A stretch of 58,890 nt of DNA from assembly GCA_024276465.1 (NCBI GenBank), contig JAJRXD010000155.1:1-58890 (forward strand), in the 5' to 3' direction. This DNA comes from Deltaproteobacteria bacterium (GTDB taxonomy: Bacteria; Desulfobacterota; WTBG01; CAIYCZ01; CAIRTM01). Shown piece after piece: positions 1 through 7,929 of this stretch. Below the pieces are notes generated by a model. The model saw only the letters and a list, made by a program, of their open reading frames with translations. It made no database searches and was not told the DNA's origin. Position 1 is the first letter of the stretch, and every line of letters starts with the position of its first letter. A program made the translations under genes and the position numbers.

Positions 1-253
1 CAGCAGGGTTAGCCCCAGGAAAAACTATAACTTTAGAACCAGAGACTGGGGCGGGTGGGAAATTGCCTGCAGATATTCCAGCCTTGATCTTAATGACAGC
101 AGGATCAGGGCCGGAAAATTAAGCGATATGACGGTTGGTGTTAACTGGTACCTTAACCCGAACGTGCGGATGATGTGTAACCTTATCAGGGCAGATCTGG
201 ATGGTGTGGGAGACTCGAATATCGGCTTAATGCGTGTACAGCTCGATTTCTAA
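1..253 (+). CDS. C-terminal end of an OprO/P-type outer-membrane porin (partial)
   Basis: The frame starting at base 2 is open from the window edge to a TAA at 251-253 and gives about 83 residues. They alternate polar and hydrophobic residues as in beta strands and end in ...VQLDF, with a terminal Phe as expected for a BAM-assembled barrel. The stretch WGGWEIACRYSSLDLND followed by VNWYLNPNVRMM resembles the last strands of the phosphate-selective porin O/P family. Such porins pass anions through the outer membrane. The start and most of the barrel lie outside the window, so substrate selectivity cannot be judged. It reads in the same direction as the molybdoenzyme gene 182 bases downstream and may belong to the same locus. 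Confidence 0.8.
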   Translation, partial: SRVSPRKNYNFRTRDWGGWEIACRYSSLDLNDSRIRAGKLSDMTVGVNWYLNPNVRMMCNLIRADLDGVGDSNIGLMRVQLDF

Positions 254-435
254 TATTTTGTATCCGTTGGCTTTGCAAAAAACAGGATGCTCCTGGTGTT
301 CTGACAGGAAAAGACTGCTTAAACATGAGTATGTTGTCTGTACAATAAATACTGAACTATGCATCAATAATCCACTGTCTTCCATCTTTTGTTTGGTATG
401 AAAACTGATTTTATTTTAACCAAAGGGGACATTTA

Positions 436-2766
436 ATGAATGAACCAATGCATCGAAGGGAATTTGTGAAATTAGCTGTGAAATCTGCTGTAGCTATGGG
501 TACATACCCTGTACTTTCTTATGCTGCTGCTGAAAAATTTGCTCCAAAGGATAAAGAGGTTGAAAAATATGTAACTGGTTGTATGTGGTGTCAGAACGGC
601 TGTAGCATGATTGTTCACATAAAACATGGAAAAGCTGTGCATATAACAGGTAATCCTGATGATCCTGTGACTAAAGGAAGGATATGTGTTAAGCCTTTTG
701 GCAGTCTCGAACTGATTAACAGCCCTTACAGGCTTACCCATCCCCTTAAACGAGTAAGTTTCCGCGGAACTGGTGCTGAATTTTCTAAAATAAGCTGGGA
801 AGAAGCCCTGGATGAAATTGCAGGAAAACTAAAAGATATTCAAAAGCGCTATGGAGGTGAAGCCCTTGGTATCTGGGCTTCAGGACGAAGCGCTTCTGAC
901 GGCCGGAAGCTCAACAGGGCTTTTGCAAAACTTTATGGCACCCCTAACTATGAAAAAACAGGACCGTTTTGCAACTACGCAGGCAAACCCGCTGGAATTT
1001 CAGTAGTAGGAACGCGGCATACTCCATGGACTTACAGTGATGATGATTTCTATGCTGCAAACCTTTATATCTTCATCGGGAGCAATTTTGCAGAAACGCG
1101 TCCTGTTGCCTTTTCTCATCTGAAAGAGAATAAAAACAATGACAAATGCAAGTTTATAGTAATTGATCCTCGAAAAATAAAAACAGCAAAAAAAGCAGAT
1201 CTGTGGCTTCCAATAAAGCCAGGTACTGACCTTGCTTTAGCTCTTTCATTGATTCACTATATTATTGCCCATAACCTTATAAATAAAAGATTTGTAGAAC
1301 AGTATACCCTTGGTTTTGAACACCTCAGGTCAGAAATTCTAAAAGGCGATTATAATCTTGAATGGGGTGCTAAAACAACCGGGCTTGCAGAAAAGGATAT
1401 AAAGTATTTGGCTGAAACTTATGCACATACTAAAAAAGCTATTATGATAGGCAATGCAGGCTTGAGCCATCATACCAACGCTGTACAAACCCACCGGGCT
1501 TTTTACTTTCTTGCTGCTATAACAGGTCATTTTGGGGAAAAGGCCATGGGCTATTGTTGCCTGAATAATGGTGGCATTTCAACCGGCAGCCTTGCTCTGC
1601 CTAAGGAAAAAATTCCCAAAACAAAAATGGAACTGAGCAAAAATCCTGTGGGCTGGATGGAATCCATAGAAAGCCATGTTTATCCCTATAAACTGCGTGC
1701 CCTTATCTCAACCGGCAGTCCCATGACCCAATGGCCGGATCAGTCCAGGCTTCGCGGGCTTATGGACAAACTTGCGCTCAGCGTATATAACGGACTTACT
1801 AAAAATATAAGTGCCTGTTACTTTGATTATATCCTTCCTGCTGCTACCTGGATTGAGGCGGGGGGGCTTGCCCCGGTATCCGATGACAGCAGGTTTGTAT
1901 GGGTGCCAAAGCTCATTGATCCTCCTGGAATGGCCAAACCTGACAGATGGTGGTGGGTTGAACTTGGGAAACTGATGGGGTGGGGAGATATTTTTTCTGA
2001 TAGTCTTAAAGACCCTGCATTGTTTCAAAATATTGCAGGGGGTAAAAAAGGATACAAAGTTAAACACTTTACAGCAAAAAAAGATAATTCTTTAAGAGCT
2101 CCTGTCAAAATAGTAAATGGCACAATTAAGGAACGGGACACCCTCTTTTTAAATAAACAATTTGCCACTAAAAGCAGAAAGATTGAGCTTTGGACACGGG
2201 AGCTACAGGACAGATTTACATCTTATGGTCTGAGTGTTATTCCTCAATTTTATACTGATCCGGATATAGCTTCAAGTGAACAAACTACCATAACTTATGA
2301 CAGAAGCAAAATGATTCCATCTGTTTTTCAGAAGAACAGGACATGGACTTTCAAAGTTTCTCTTGTCACCAAAAGCCAATCAGAAAACAACTTTCCCTTC
2401 TATCTTATTACTGGACGGCCCTCAAGAGCAATTATGGGTCATACTTCTCACTGGATTAGAAAGCTGAATGAAGTCACTCCTGACCAGTTTTGTATTATTA
2501 ATATGGAGACAGCAAAAATTCTTGGTGTAAAGAGTAGTGAACGGATAAAAGTAAAGTCCCCATATGGAGAGACTCAGGCTGTGGCTTATGTAACGAATTC
2601 TATTCGTAAAGATACTATCTTTATACCTTATTCCTATGGAGAAAAAAGTCCATTTACTTCCTGGAAATCGGTAAATTTTTTAACCAGTATGAGAGCCATC
2701 TGTCCTGTTTCCGGGCAGATTGCCTTTAAAGGAATCATGGCAACTATTGAAAAATTATTGCTTTAG
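436..2766 (+). CDS. Tat-exported molybdopterin oxidoreductase (DMSO reductase family catalytic subunit)
   Basis: This 776-residue protein belongs to the Mo/W-bisPGD (DMSO reductase) family. The N-terminus has a Tat-like segment (R7-R8-E-F, then a weakly hydrophobic stretch to about residue 32). A [4Fe-4S] motif follows at C49, C52, C56 and C84 with the usual Lys at 86. C179 in a PFCN context after the conserved YGTPN is the probable metal ligand, as in the thiosulfate/polysulfide reductase, arsenate reductase and acetylene hydratase branches. A molydopterin-dinucleotide-binding C-terminal domain spans about residues 640-770. The ATG at 436 follows AAAGGGGAC with good spacing. No partner FeS or membrane subunit adjoins it, which is unusual for a respiratory enzyme; the NapH-like gene at 7174 could be the electron partner (inference). 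Substrate cannot be assigned from sequence alone. Porins of two families lie on either side. Confidence 0.9.
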   Translation: MNEPMHRREFVKLAVKSAVAMGTYPVLSYAAAEKFAPKDKEVEKYVTGCMWCQNGCSMIVHIKHGKAVHITGNPDDPVTKGRICVKPFGSLELINSPYRLTHPLKRVSFRGTGAEFSKISWEEALDEIAGKLKDIQKRYGGEALGIWASGRSASDGRKLNRAFAKLYGTPNYEKTGPFCNYAGKPAGISVVGTRHTPWTYSDDDFYAANLYIFIGSNFAETRPVAFSHLKENKNNDKCKFIVIDPRKIKTAKKADLWLPIKPGTDLALALSLIHYIIAHNLINKRFVEQYTLGFEHLRSEILKGDYNLEWGAKTTGLAEKDIKYLAETYAHTKKAIMIGNAGLSHHTNAVQTHRAFYFLAAITGHFGEKAMGYCCLNNGGISTGSLALPKEKIPKTKMELSKNPVGWMESIESHVYPYKLRALISTGSPMTQWPDQSRLRGLMDKLALSVYNGLTKNISACYFDYILPAATWIEAGGLAPVSDDSRFVWVPKLIDPPGMAKPDRWWWVELGKLMGWGDIFSDSLKDPALFQNIAGGKKGYKVKHFTAKKDNSLRAPVKIVNGTIKERDTLFLNKQFATKSRKIELWTRELQDRFTSYGLSVIPQFYTDPDIASSEQTTITYDRSKMIPSVFQKNRTWTFKVSLVTKSQSENNFPFYLITGRPSRAIMGHTSHWIRKLNEVTPDQFCIINMETAKILGVKSSERIKVKSPYGETQAVAYVTNSIRKDTIFIPYSYGEKSPFTSWKSVNFLTSMRAICPVSGQIAFKGIMATIEKLLL

Positions 2767-2808
2767 CATGATGAGGTTTTTAGTGCTTTTAAGCACATCA
2801 TTTTAAAC

Positions 2809-2851
2809 CAGGGCCTGCGTCCCGGCAGAAATGGCCGGGGTGCAGGCCCTG
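2809..2851. terminator. GC-rich hairpin after the molybdoenzyme gene
   Basis: Arms of 10 bases (CAGGGCCTGC at 2809-2818 and GCAGGCCCTG at 2842-2851) enclose a second 6-bp stem (CCCGGC at 2821-2826 with GCCGGG at 2834-2839). It begins 43 bases after the stop of the oxidoreductase. There is no long T run, so this is a strong hairpin and a likely but not classical terminator. Confidence 0.6.
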
Positions 2852-2855
2852 CAAA

Positions 2856-3056
2856 TAAATCAAAAGGCTTGTCGAATATTGCAGCTGCCCCTAATTGTTC
2901 GGCCAGCACATGGGTTTTGGCATCTCCGAAAGCGGTAATCAGGACCATGGGTGGAAAGCCTTTGATGCCTCCCAAGTCCCGCAGAACTTCTATCCCGCTT
3001 GGTCCGGGCATGCGTATATCTGAAACAATGATGTCGATGAACTCTGGCTTGTGACA
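2856..3056 (-). pseudogene. Remnant of a response-regulator receiver domain
   Basis: Read on the minus strand, the frame gives ...EFIDIIVSDIRMPGPSG, then VLITAFGD and FDKPFDL. These are the phospho-acceptor Asp region (VSDIRMPG), the beta-4 segment and the conserved Lys-Pro of a CheY-like receiver. The part before the acceptor Asp and any output domain are missing. The frame runs into the hairpin at 2809-2851 instead of a normal domain end. It is joined in a different frame to a sensor-kinase N-terminus (3057-3421), so it is a degraded two-component system. Confidence 0.75.
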
Positions 3057-3421
3057 GGGCAGCAGTTGGCCTTCATTGTGAACGAAACGTCTTTGCCCCT
3101 GATGACCTGGTTAAGCATTGTTAAGGGAGCTTGAGGCAAATAAGGGGCAGTAGCTGAATTGTCCAGCCAAACCCAACGGATCTTAATCGAATGTTCTTTT
3201 CTGTTGGCATTATTAATTAGCGCGATCGTCTTGTTTTCGCCCGATTGCTTCCAGGTATGTTCAACCATGCCCGACAGTGCATGCCCTAAAAGAAGGAGAT
3301 CCGTTTTCATGTCATGATTAAAAGTTTTGACTTCCTGGTCAATACTGAGGTATCCATCAATTCCCAATATAACGACCAGCATAACAACGATTGAAAGATA
3401 TATTTTAAGATAAAGCCTCAT
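3057..3421 (-). pseudogene. Remnant of a sensor histidine kinase N-terminus
   Basis: An ATG at 3421 follows AGAGGAAAGGG with workable spacing. It opens MRLYLKIYLSIVVMLVVIL, a typical first membrane segment of a sensor kinase, then continues with a soluble sensor-like stretch up to about GKDVSF. Near 3085-3095 the frame that would continue a plausible sensor sequence (VHNEGQLL) is shifted relative to the upstream frame. A few codons later the sequence becomes the receiver domain. HAMP, HisKA and HATPase regions are absent. An internal deletion plus a frameshift is the simplest explanation. Confidence 0.65.
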
Positions 3422-3508
3422 CAAAATGCCCTTTCCTCTGCCAGGATAAGCTGTGTGGTTAACATACTTAAGGATAGTTGCAGTGTCAAACGCTTTTCCA
3501 TGTTTAAA

Positions 3509-3565
3509 CCGAATGGCATCCAGCAGCAAATTGATATCCGTGGGATAAAGCACACTGGTTTCCAC
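3509..3565 (-). pseudogene. Short transposase-like fragment
   Basis: The minus-strand frame contains METSVLYPTDINLLLDAIR, which resembles a segment common in ISNCY/IS5-like transposases (a YPTDINLL-type motif). Only about 19 residues are recognisable; both sides are unrelated. Upstream on the same strand a lipobox-like stretch (FALTACS) occurs in another frame, so several gene scraps meet here. The assignment rests on remembered motif similarity only. Confidence 0.4.
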
Positions 3566-3679
3566 TACAAAACGGGGTTGCCGAAGCAGGAAGCACCACA
3601 GCAGTGGAACAGGCTGTCAAGGCAAACAGGAACACTGTTACTGCTATGTGAATCTTTCCCTGGTTTTCTGTCCAAACAA

Positions 3680-3838
3680 AATTGATGGCTTCGTAAAAAG
3701 TCCAACTTCGGCGTTGCGCGGCATCCTTCGTCATTCCGACGTACAGTAAGTACGCCTCATTCCTCAGGATTTGCGCGCCTTGAATTTGAAGCTTTTTACT
3801 TTGCCATCGAATTTTCACTTTTTACGACTTTATCAAAA
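3680..3838. repeat. MITE-like element with terminal inverted repeats
   Basis: The left end TTGATGGCTTCGTAAAAAGT (3682-3701) is matched by the inverse of the right end, ACTTTTTACGACTTTATCAA (3817-3836), with four mismatches. About 115 bases lie between. The interior has the CGTCATTCCGACGTACAGTA / TAAGTACGCCTCATTCC type sequence that recurs in many delta-proteobacterial genomes as a dispersed non-coding repeat. It carries no transposase. It lies between the two-component remnant and the porin gene, consistent with a rearranged region. Confidence 0.65.
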
Positions 3839-3892
3839 TTAACATTCCATTTTGTCATGGTCTCATAGTTATTGATAATTTCAATTAATAGT

Positions 3893-3916
3893 ATTGATAA
3901 TATTGATATTATCAAT
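3893..3916. promoter_or_regulatory. AT-rich palindrome upstream of the porin-radical SAM operon
   Basis: ATTGATAAT and ATTATCAAT are 9-base arms around a 6-base centre (3893-3916), and a further ATTGATAATTTCAAT half-copy lies at 3871-3885. The block sits about 80 bases before the porin start. It could be a regulator-binding or promoter region for the 3996-8026 gene group. No protein partner can be named. Confidence 0.35.
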
Positions 3917-3995
3917 TTGATAAATAAATACTGTGTGTGGTTATATTTTCCCTGGAAAGGAGATGGCCACATAACATGTTTTTAATAAGGCTGAA

Positions 3996-5474
3996 ATGAA
4001 AGTTCTGAAAATAATTTTCAATCTCGCAGTAGTGCTGTTTATGCTGTTATCCCCCCTGTCAGCAAAGGTTGTAATATTTCAAAGCGGGGATGATCTGAAA
4101 ATATGGCTGTCCGGAGAACTGACAGCACGCTATGAAGGCTGGAACTGGTTTGATCCTGCTGACAAAAACAATACAAATAATAACTATGGGTACTATTTCA
4201 CAAGAAGCCGTCTGGGAATTGGATGTGAAACAGACAGGCTGGATGTTTTTGTTCAGGCACAGCATACCCGGATGTGGAACCTGCCATACAACTCCATTGC
4301 ACAGGCACCAGAAGGCACTCTTGGCATTGGTGCCATCTATTATGCCCACCGCGGCAAAGAAAATTATTATAATATATTTATAAAACAGGGTTTTATCCGC
4401 TTTAAAAATTTTCTGCAAACCGGTATCAGCCTTAAAGCAGGCAGGTTTGAATACATTGATGCTATGGAAGTTGAATATAATAACCCCAAAGTTATGTGGC
4501 TGAAGAAAATCCGGCTTGCCGAGCGCCTGATAGGCCCCTTTGGCTGGTCAGCATTTACCCGGAGCTTTGATGGCGTTGAACTGGTTCTGGACAAAACAAA
4601 ATATAATATTACTGCCATGGCCTCTTACCCCACACAGGGTGGTTTTGAAAATGATGTACAGCACCAGATGGATGATATTACTCTGGTTTCAGCAACTCTG
4701 ACCGTAAAGTACAACCAGCTGATTCCCCATACAGAGAGCCGCCTTTTTTACTTTTTTTATGATGATGACAGGGATATACCCAAAGTGGACAACACACCTG
4801 CAGGTTCCGGGCTCAACAAAGGCGAAATTGAGGTCCATACACTTGGCTTTCATCTGTTGAACACACTGGACACAGGGCCTGGAGTGGCAGATTTCCTCCT
4901 GTGGGGTGTGTACCAGTTTGGTGACTGGGGAAAGCTTGAGCATAAAGCATGGGCGCTTGATGTTGAGGCAGGATTTCAGTTTATCAGGCTTCCGGCCAAA
5001 CCATGGCTGCGCATGGGCTGTTTTGTTTCCTCCGGCGATTCAAGCCCATCTGATGGGGATCATGAGACATTTTACCAGCTGATCCCCACTGCAAGAAAAT
5101 ATGCGCTTTCCCCTTTTTATAACCTTATGAATAATGAGGATTTTTTTCTGCAGTTAATCCTGAAGCCACACAAAAAATTATTAATAAGAGCTGATATGCA
5201 TTTTCTCCGCCTGAATGATTCTTCTGACATGTGGTATATGGGGGCTGGGCCGACCAGAGAATCAGGCAAAATTTTTGGCTACATTGGGCGTCCATCTTTT
5301 GGCAGTGCTGACCTTGCTGAAGTTCTGGATATTATGGTGGTCTTTACTTTTAATAAACATGTTTCTTTTAATGCCTATTACGGGCATGTGTGGGGCGATG
5401 ATGTTATTGAAAATATTTACAGGAGGGATGATGATGCAGATATGCTCTTTATTGAAATGGGGCTCAAATTCTAG
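3996..5474 (+). CDS. Alginate-export-type outer-membrane beta-barrel protein
   Basis: This 492-residue protein starts with a signal peptide (hydrophobic to about residue 22, SPLSAK cleavage region). It then shows repeated amphipathic strands rich in aromatic residues at strand ends and finishes with ...LFIEMGLKF, a C-terminal Phe typical of barrel proteins. The pattern LSGELTARYEGWNWFDP... TRSRLGIGCET near the N-terminus and FDGVELVLDKTKYNITAMASY in the middle fits the Alginate_exp (AlgE-like) barrel family. Many members of that family in anaerobes sit in respiratory loci and have nothing to do with alginate. It is the first gene of a run that overlaps the radical SAM gene by 41 bases, so the products are probably made together. 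The cargo is unknown. Confidence 0.85.
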   Translation: MKVLKIIFNLAVVLFMLLSPLSAKVVIFQSGDDLKIWLSGELTARYEGWNWFDPADKNNTNNNYGYYFTRSRLGIGCETDRLDVFVQAQHTRMWNLPYNSIAQAPEGTLGIGAIYYAHRGKENYYNIFIKQGFIRFKNFLQTGISLKAGRFEYIDAMEVEYNNPKVMWLKKIRLAERLIGPFGWSAFTRSFDGVELVLDKTKYNITAMASYPTQGGFENDVQHQMDDITLVSATLTVKYNQLIPHTESRLFYFFYDDDRDIPKVDNTPAGSGLNKGEIEVHTLGFHLLNTLDTGPGVADFLLWGVYQFGDWGKLEHKAWALDVEAGFQFIRLPAKPWLRMGCFVSSGDSSPSDGDHETFYQLIPTARKYALSPFYNLMNNEDFFLQLILKPHKKLLIRADMHFLRLNDSSDMWYMGAGPTRESGKIFGYIGRPSFGSADLAEVLDIMVVFTFNKHVSFNAYYGHVWGDDVIENIYRRDDDADMLFIEMGLKF

Positions 5475-6327
5475 TAATTTTTCCGGTCCACAGAAAAGGA
5501 AAGTCCGGCAGGACAAGATACCTTTCCATCCCTGTATGAATGAGGAGGCACACTATCTTATTCCCAGGCTGCATCTCCCGGTTGCCCCCCTGTGCAATAT
5601 TCACTGCAGGTTCTGCAACCGTAAAATATCTTCCACTGAAACAGGGACGCGCTGTCCCGGGGTGGCAAATAAAATCCTTACGCCACAGCAGGCATTGAAA
5701 AAAACAGGACAATTTTTTAAGCTGAATGGAAACTGCTCGATTGTAGGAATTGCAGGTCCGGGAGATTCCCTTGCCAACAGGGAAACTTTTCAAACCTTTA
5801 AGCTTGTAAGGGAAGCCTTTCCGGACGCTGGTTTTTGTCTGTGTACCAACGGCTTGAACCTTCCATGTTCGATAAAGATGCTCAGGGAACTGAAAGTTAA
5901 GCATTTGAGCGTGACAATAAACGGAGTGCTTCCGGAGATAGTTTCAAAAATTACTCCGTGGGTTAAGCTGAACGGACGCATTATAAAAGGGGAGGGTGGT
6001 GCGCGTATTCTTATAAAAAACCAGCTTGCCGGTATCAGTGCCGCTGTATCACATGATATGTTTGTAAAAATCAATACTGTGGTAGTTCCACGCATAAACG
6101 GTTTCCATGTCGAAAAGATTGCAGAAACAGCAAAAAGGCTTGGGGCCGGTATGTTTAATCCCATGCCGCTTATACAGGAAGGCAACTGGAAAAAGGAAGA
6201 TCTCCCTTCACAGAACTATATGACTGATTTGCAAAACAGATGTGAACTTTATCTCCCGGTATTTAAAAAGTGTTGTCAGTGCCGTGCGGATGCCGAAGGG
6301 ATTCCAGGGAAGGAGATCTGTTTATGA
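5434..6327 (+). CDS. NifB-like radical SAM protein
   Basis: Start chosen at the third of three tandem ATGs because AGGAGG (5421-5426) is 7 bases before it; this gives 297 residues. The radical SAM motif is C54-x3-C58-x2-C61 in the context APLCNIHCRFCNRK. It is preceded by HPCMNEEAH and followed near the end by CCQCRADAEGIPG. All three match signature segments of NifB, the enzyme that builds the NifB cofactor precursor of nitrogenase. The YDC segment that follows the CNRK of NifB is replaced here (ISSTETG), there is no NifX-type tail, and no nif gene is present in the window. It overlaps the next gene by 4 bases (ATGA). A role in making or handling a metallocluster for a neighbouring protein is an inference; the family match itself is strong. 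Confidence 0.85.
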   Translation: MQICSLLKWGSNSSNFSGPQKRKVRQDKIPFHPCMNEEAHYLIPRLHLPVAPLCNIHCRFCNRKISSTETGTRCPGVANKILTPQQALKKTGQFFKLNGNCSIVGIAGPGDSLANRETFQTFKLVREAFPDAGFCLCTNGLNLPCSIKMLRELKVKHLSVTINGVLPEIVSKITPWVKLNGRIIKGEGGARILIKNQLAGISAAVSHDMFVKINTVVVPRINGFHVEKIAETAKRLGAGMFNPMPLIQEGNWKKEDLPSQNYMTDLQNRCELYLPVFKKCCQCRADAEGIPGKEICL

Positions 6328-7181
6328 GCAGGGAAAATAAAAAAATCAGCCGCCGGTCGTTTATTAGGGCCTCAGGCCTTGCCATAACCGGAGCGCTTGC
6401 TGCCCCGGCAGTATCATCAGGCAGTAAGTTTAAAAATGCTTCTCTGCGGGTCTGGTCATGTGGTGGTCTGGCTGAAGCCTTTATGCCGGCCAACAGGTTT
6501 TATGAGCAGGAGACAGGCTGCACAATTGCATATACCGGTGCATTTGCCGCTGCACTTGGTAAGTCGCTCCTGGGAAAAGCCACGACAGAGGTCTTTGCAC
6601 CCCGCGTGCTTGAACTTGCCAGAAAATTGAAAGCCGTGGGGAAGATGCTTTATTTCAAACCGCTCTGTTTTACCAAATATGTGCTTGTAACACCTGCAGG
6701 CAATCCTGCGGGTATTAACAGTATCGAGGATATGGCAAGGCCGGATGTGCGGGTTGTCCTGACCCCTGGTGCCTCTCCGCCGGGTGGAGCAGCCAGTATG
6801 ATTATTCTGAAAAAAGCCGGAGTTCTGGAGGCAGCGAAAAAAAATGCTGTTTTAATGGGTGACTGTGTTCAGATGGCAATGCCTTACATCATAAACTCCA
6901 GAGGAGATGTGGCTGTTGTGGAGCTTCGCCTGACGCGTATTCCGCAGTTCAGGGGAAAAATTGATATCATGGAAATTCCTGATAAATTCATTCCCCCAAA
7001 ACCTGTTCCTTTTACAATTGGAGTAATGAAATGGGCCAAAAACAGAGAACTGGTGGAAGATTATATAAATTTTATCCTCTCGGAAAAGGGTCAGACATAT
7101 TTTGAAGAAGCAGGATTTATACCGGCCTTCTCTGAAGAGGGAAAAAAGCTTATTGAAAAGTATGGTGTCAGGGATGGCTGA
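6324..7181 (+). CDS. Tat-exported ModA-like periplasmic binding protein
   Basis: The ATG at 6324 overlaps the radical SAM stop (ATGA) and has AAGGAG 8 bases upstream, giving 285 residues. The N-terminus has a twin-arginine signal (SRRSFIRASGLAITGALAAPA). The mature part has type-2 periplasmic binding protein features: a first lobe LRVWSCGGLAEAF, hinge regions around KYVLVTPAGNP and DVRVVLTPGASPPGGAA, and a C-terminal KNRELVEDYINFILSEKGQ segment as in molybdate/tungstate-type and iron-type binding proteins. No ABC permease or ATPase follows, so it may act as a carrier or sensor and not in uptake. Tat export suggests that it folds, or binds a cofactor, in the cytoplasm first, which would fit a client of the upstream NifB-like enzyme (inference). 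Confidence 0.8.
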   Translation: MSRENKKISRRSFIRASGLAITGALAAPAVSSGSKFKNASLRVWSCGGLAEAFMPANRFYEQETGCTIAYTGAFAAALGKSLLGKATTEVFAPRVLELARKLKAVGKMLYFKPLCFTKYVLVTPAGNPAGINSIEDMARPDVRVVLTPGASPPGGAASMIILKKAGVLEAAKKNAVLMGDCVQMAMPYIINSRGDVAVVELRLTRIPQFRGKIDIMEIPDKFIPPKPVPFTIGVMKWAKNRELVEDYINFILSEKGQTYFEEAGFIPAFSEEGKKLIEKYGVRDG

Positions 7182-7917
7182 TATAAAAAAAACTCATTGG
7201 AAGAGAAGAATAACACAGCTTGTGTTTTTCGGGGTGCTGGGCAAATTTTCATTTTATGGAATATTTCGCTGTCCATTTGCTGTTCCATATGTCAGCTGCA
7301 GCAGCTGCCCGGTTGTGCAGTGTCCGGGACGCAAACTCTGGCTGTTTTTATGGGCTGGACTGGGGCTGAGTGCTATATGTTTCGGGCGGGGTTTTTGTTC
7401 CTGGGCTTGTCCGGCAGGGTTGGTTTCAGAGCTGCTGACAAAATATTCATTTTATAAGGATAGATTTAAGGGGTTTGCAGATGTTTTTCTTTCAGGCGGA
7501 AAATATATTGTTTTGACTGCGTGCATAATTCTTTTTATTTATCCCTGCAATCCGCGATGGGCTGTTCCAATACGAACGGGAGAATTCTGGAATTCTTTAA
7601 AACTCACTTTTGAACATGCTGATACTTTGTGGCTTGTCAGAACATTTTTTGTGCTGGCAGGAATTTTGCTGTCCCTTCTTCTCAGCAGTTTCTGGTGCTG
7701 TTATCTCTGCCCAACAGGTGGAATATTAGAGGCTGTAAAACGTTTTTCTGTTTTCAAGTACTTTATAACGAATAACTGCAGTGACTGTAACAAATGCCGC
7801 GAGGTTTGCTCAATTGGAAAACGTCCCGGGGAAAACAACTGCACAAACTGCGGTGATTGCCAGGATATCTGTCCGGCTGGAGCAATCACTTTAGGCAGAA
7901 AAAATAGTCCTGAATAA
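7174..7917 (+). CDS. NapH/NosR-like membrane polyferredoxin
   Basis: About 247 residues from the ATG at 7174, which overlaps the previous gene by 8 bases; an in-frame ATG at 7162 is an alternative start and neither has a strong ribosome-binding site. Four or so membrane segments are visible. Motif CFGRGFCSWACPAGLVSELL and a second CCYLCPTGGILEAV are the paired cysteine-proline motifs of the NapH/NosR/CcoG family. Two [4Fe-4S] clusters follow at the C-terminus (CSDCNKCREVC and CTNCGDCQDICP). Such proteins pass electrons between the quinone pool or cytoplasm and the periplasm. The position after a Tat-exported protein suggests electron delivery to it or to the oxidoreductase at 436 (inference). 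The stop lies only 12 bases before the tRNA gene. Confidence 0.85.
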   Translation: MADIKKTHWKRRITQLVFFGVLGKFSFYGIFRCPFAVPYVSCSSCPVVQCPGRKLWLFLWAGLGLSAICFGRGFCSWACPAGLVSELLTKYSFYKDRFKGFADVFLSGGKYIVLTACIILFIYPCNPRWAVPIRTGEFWNSLKLTFEHADTLWLVRTFFVLAGILLSLLLSSFWCCYLCPTGGILEAVKRFSVFKYFITNNCSDCNKCREVCSIGKRPGENNCTNCGDCQDICPAGAITLGRKNSPE

Positions 7918-7929
7918 TATGGGCCAATA

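Noticed and set aside
3504-3818. 104-residue ORF with a lipobox-like stretch
   Set aside because: Its N-terminal half is the antisense reading of the MITE-like repeat and the rest crosses gene scraps; I see no complete protein.
5215-5433. Longer start for the NifB-like gene
   Set aside because: The extra residues are the shifted reading of the porin's C-terminus; the AGGAGG before 5434 marks the real start.
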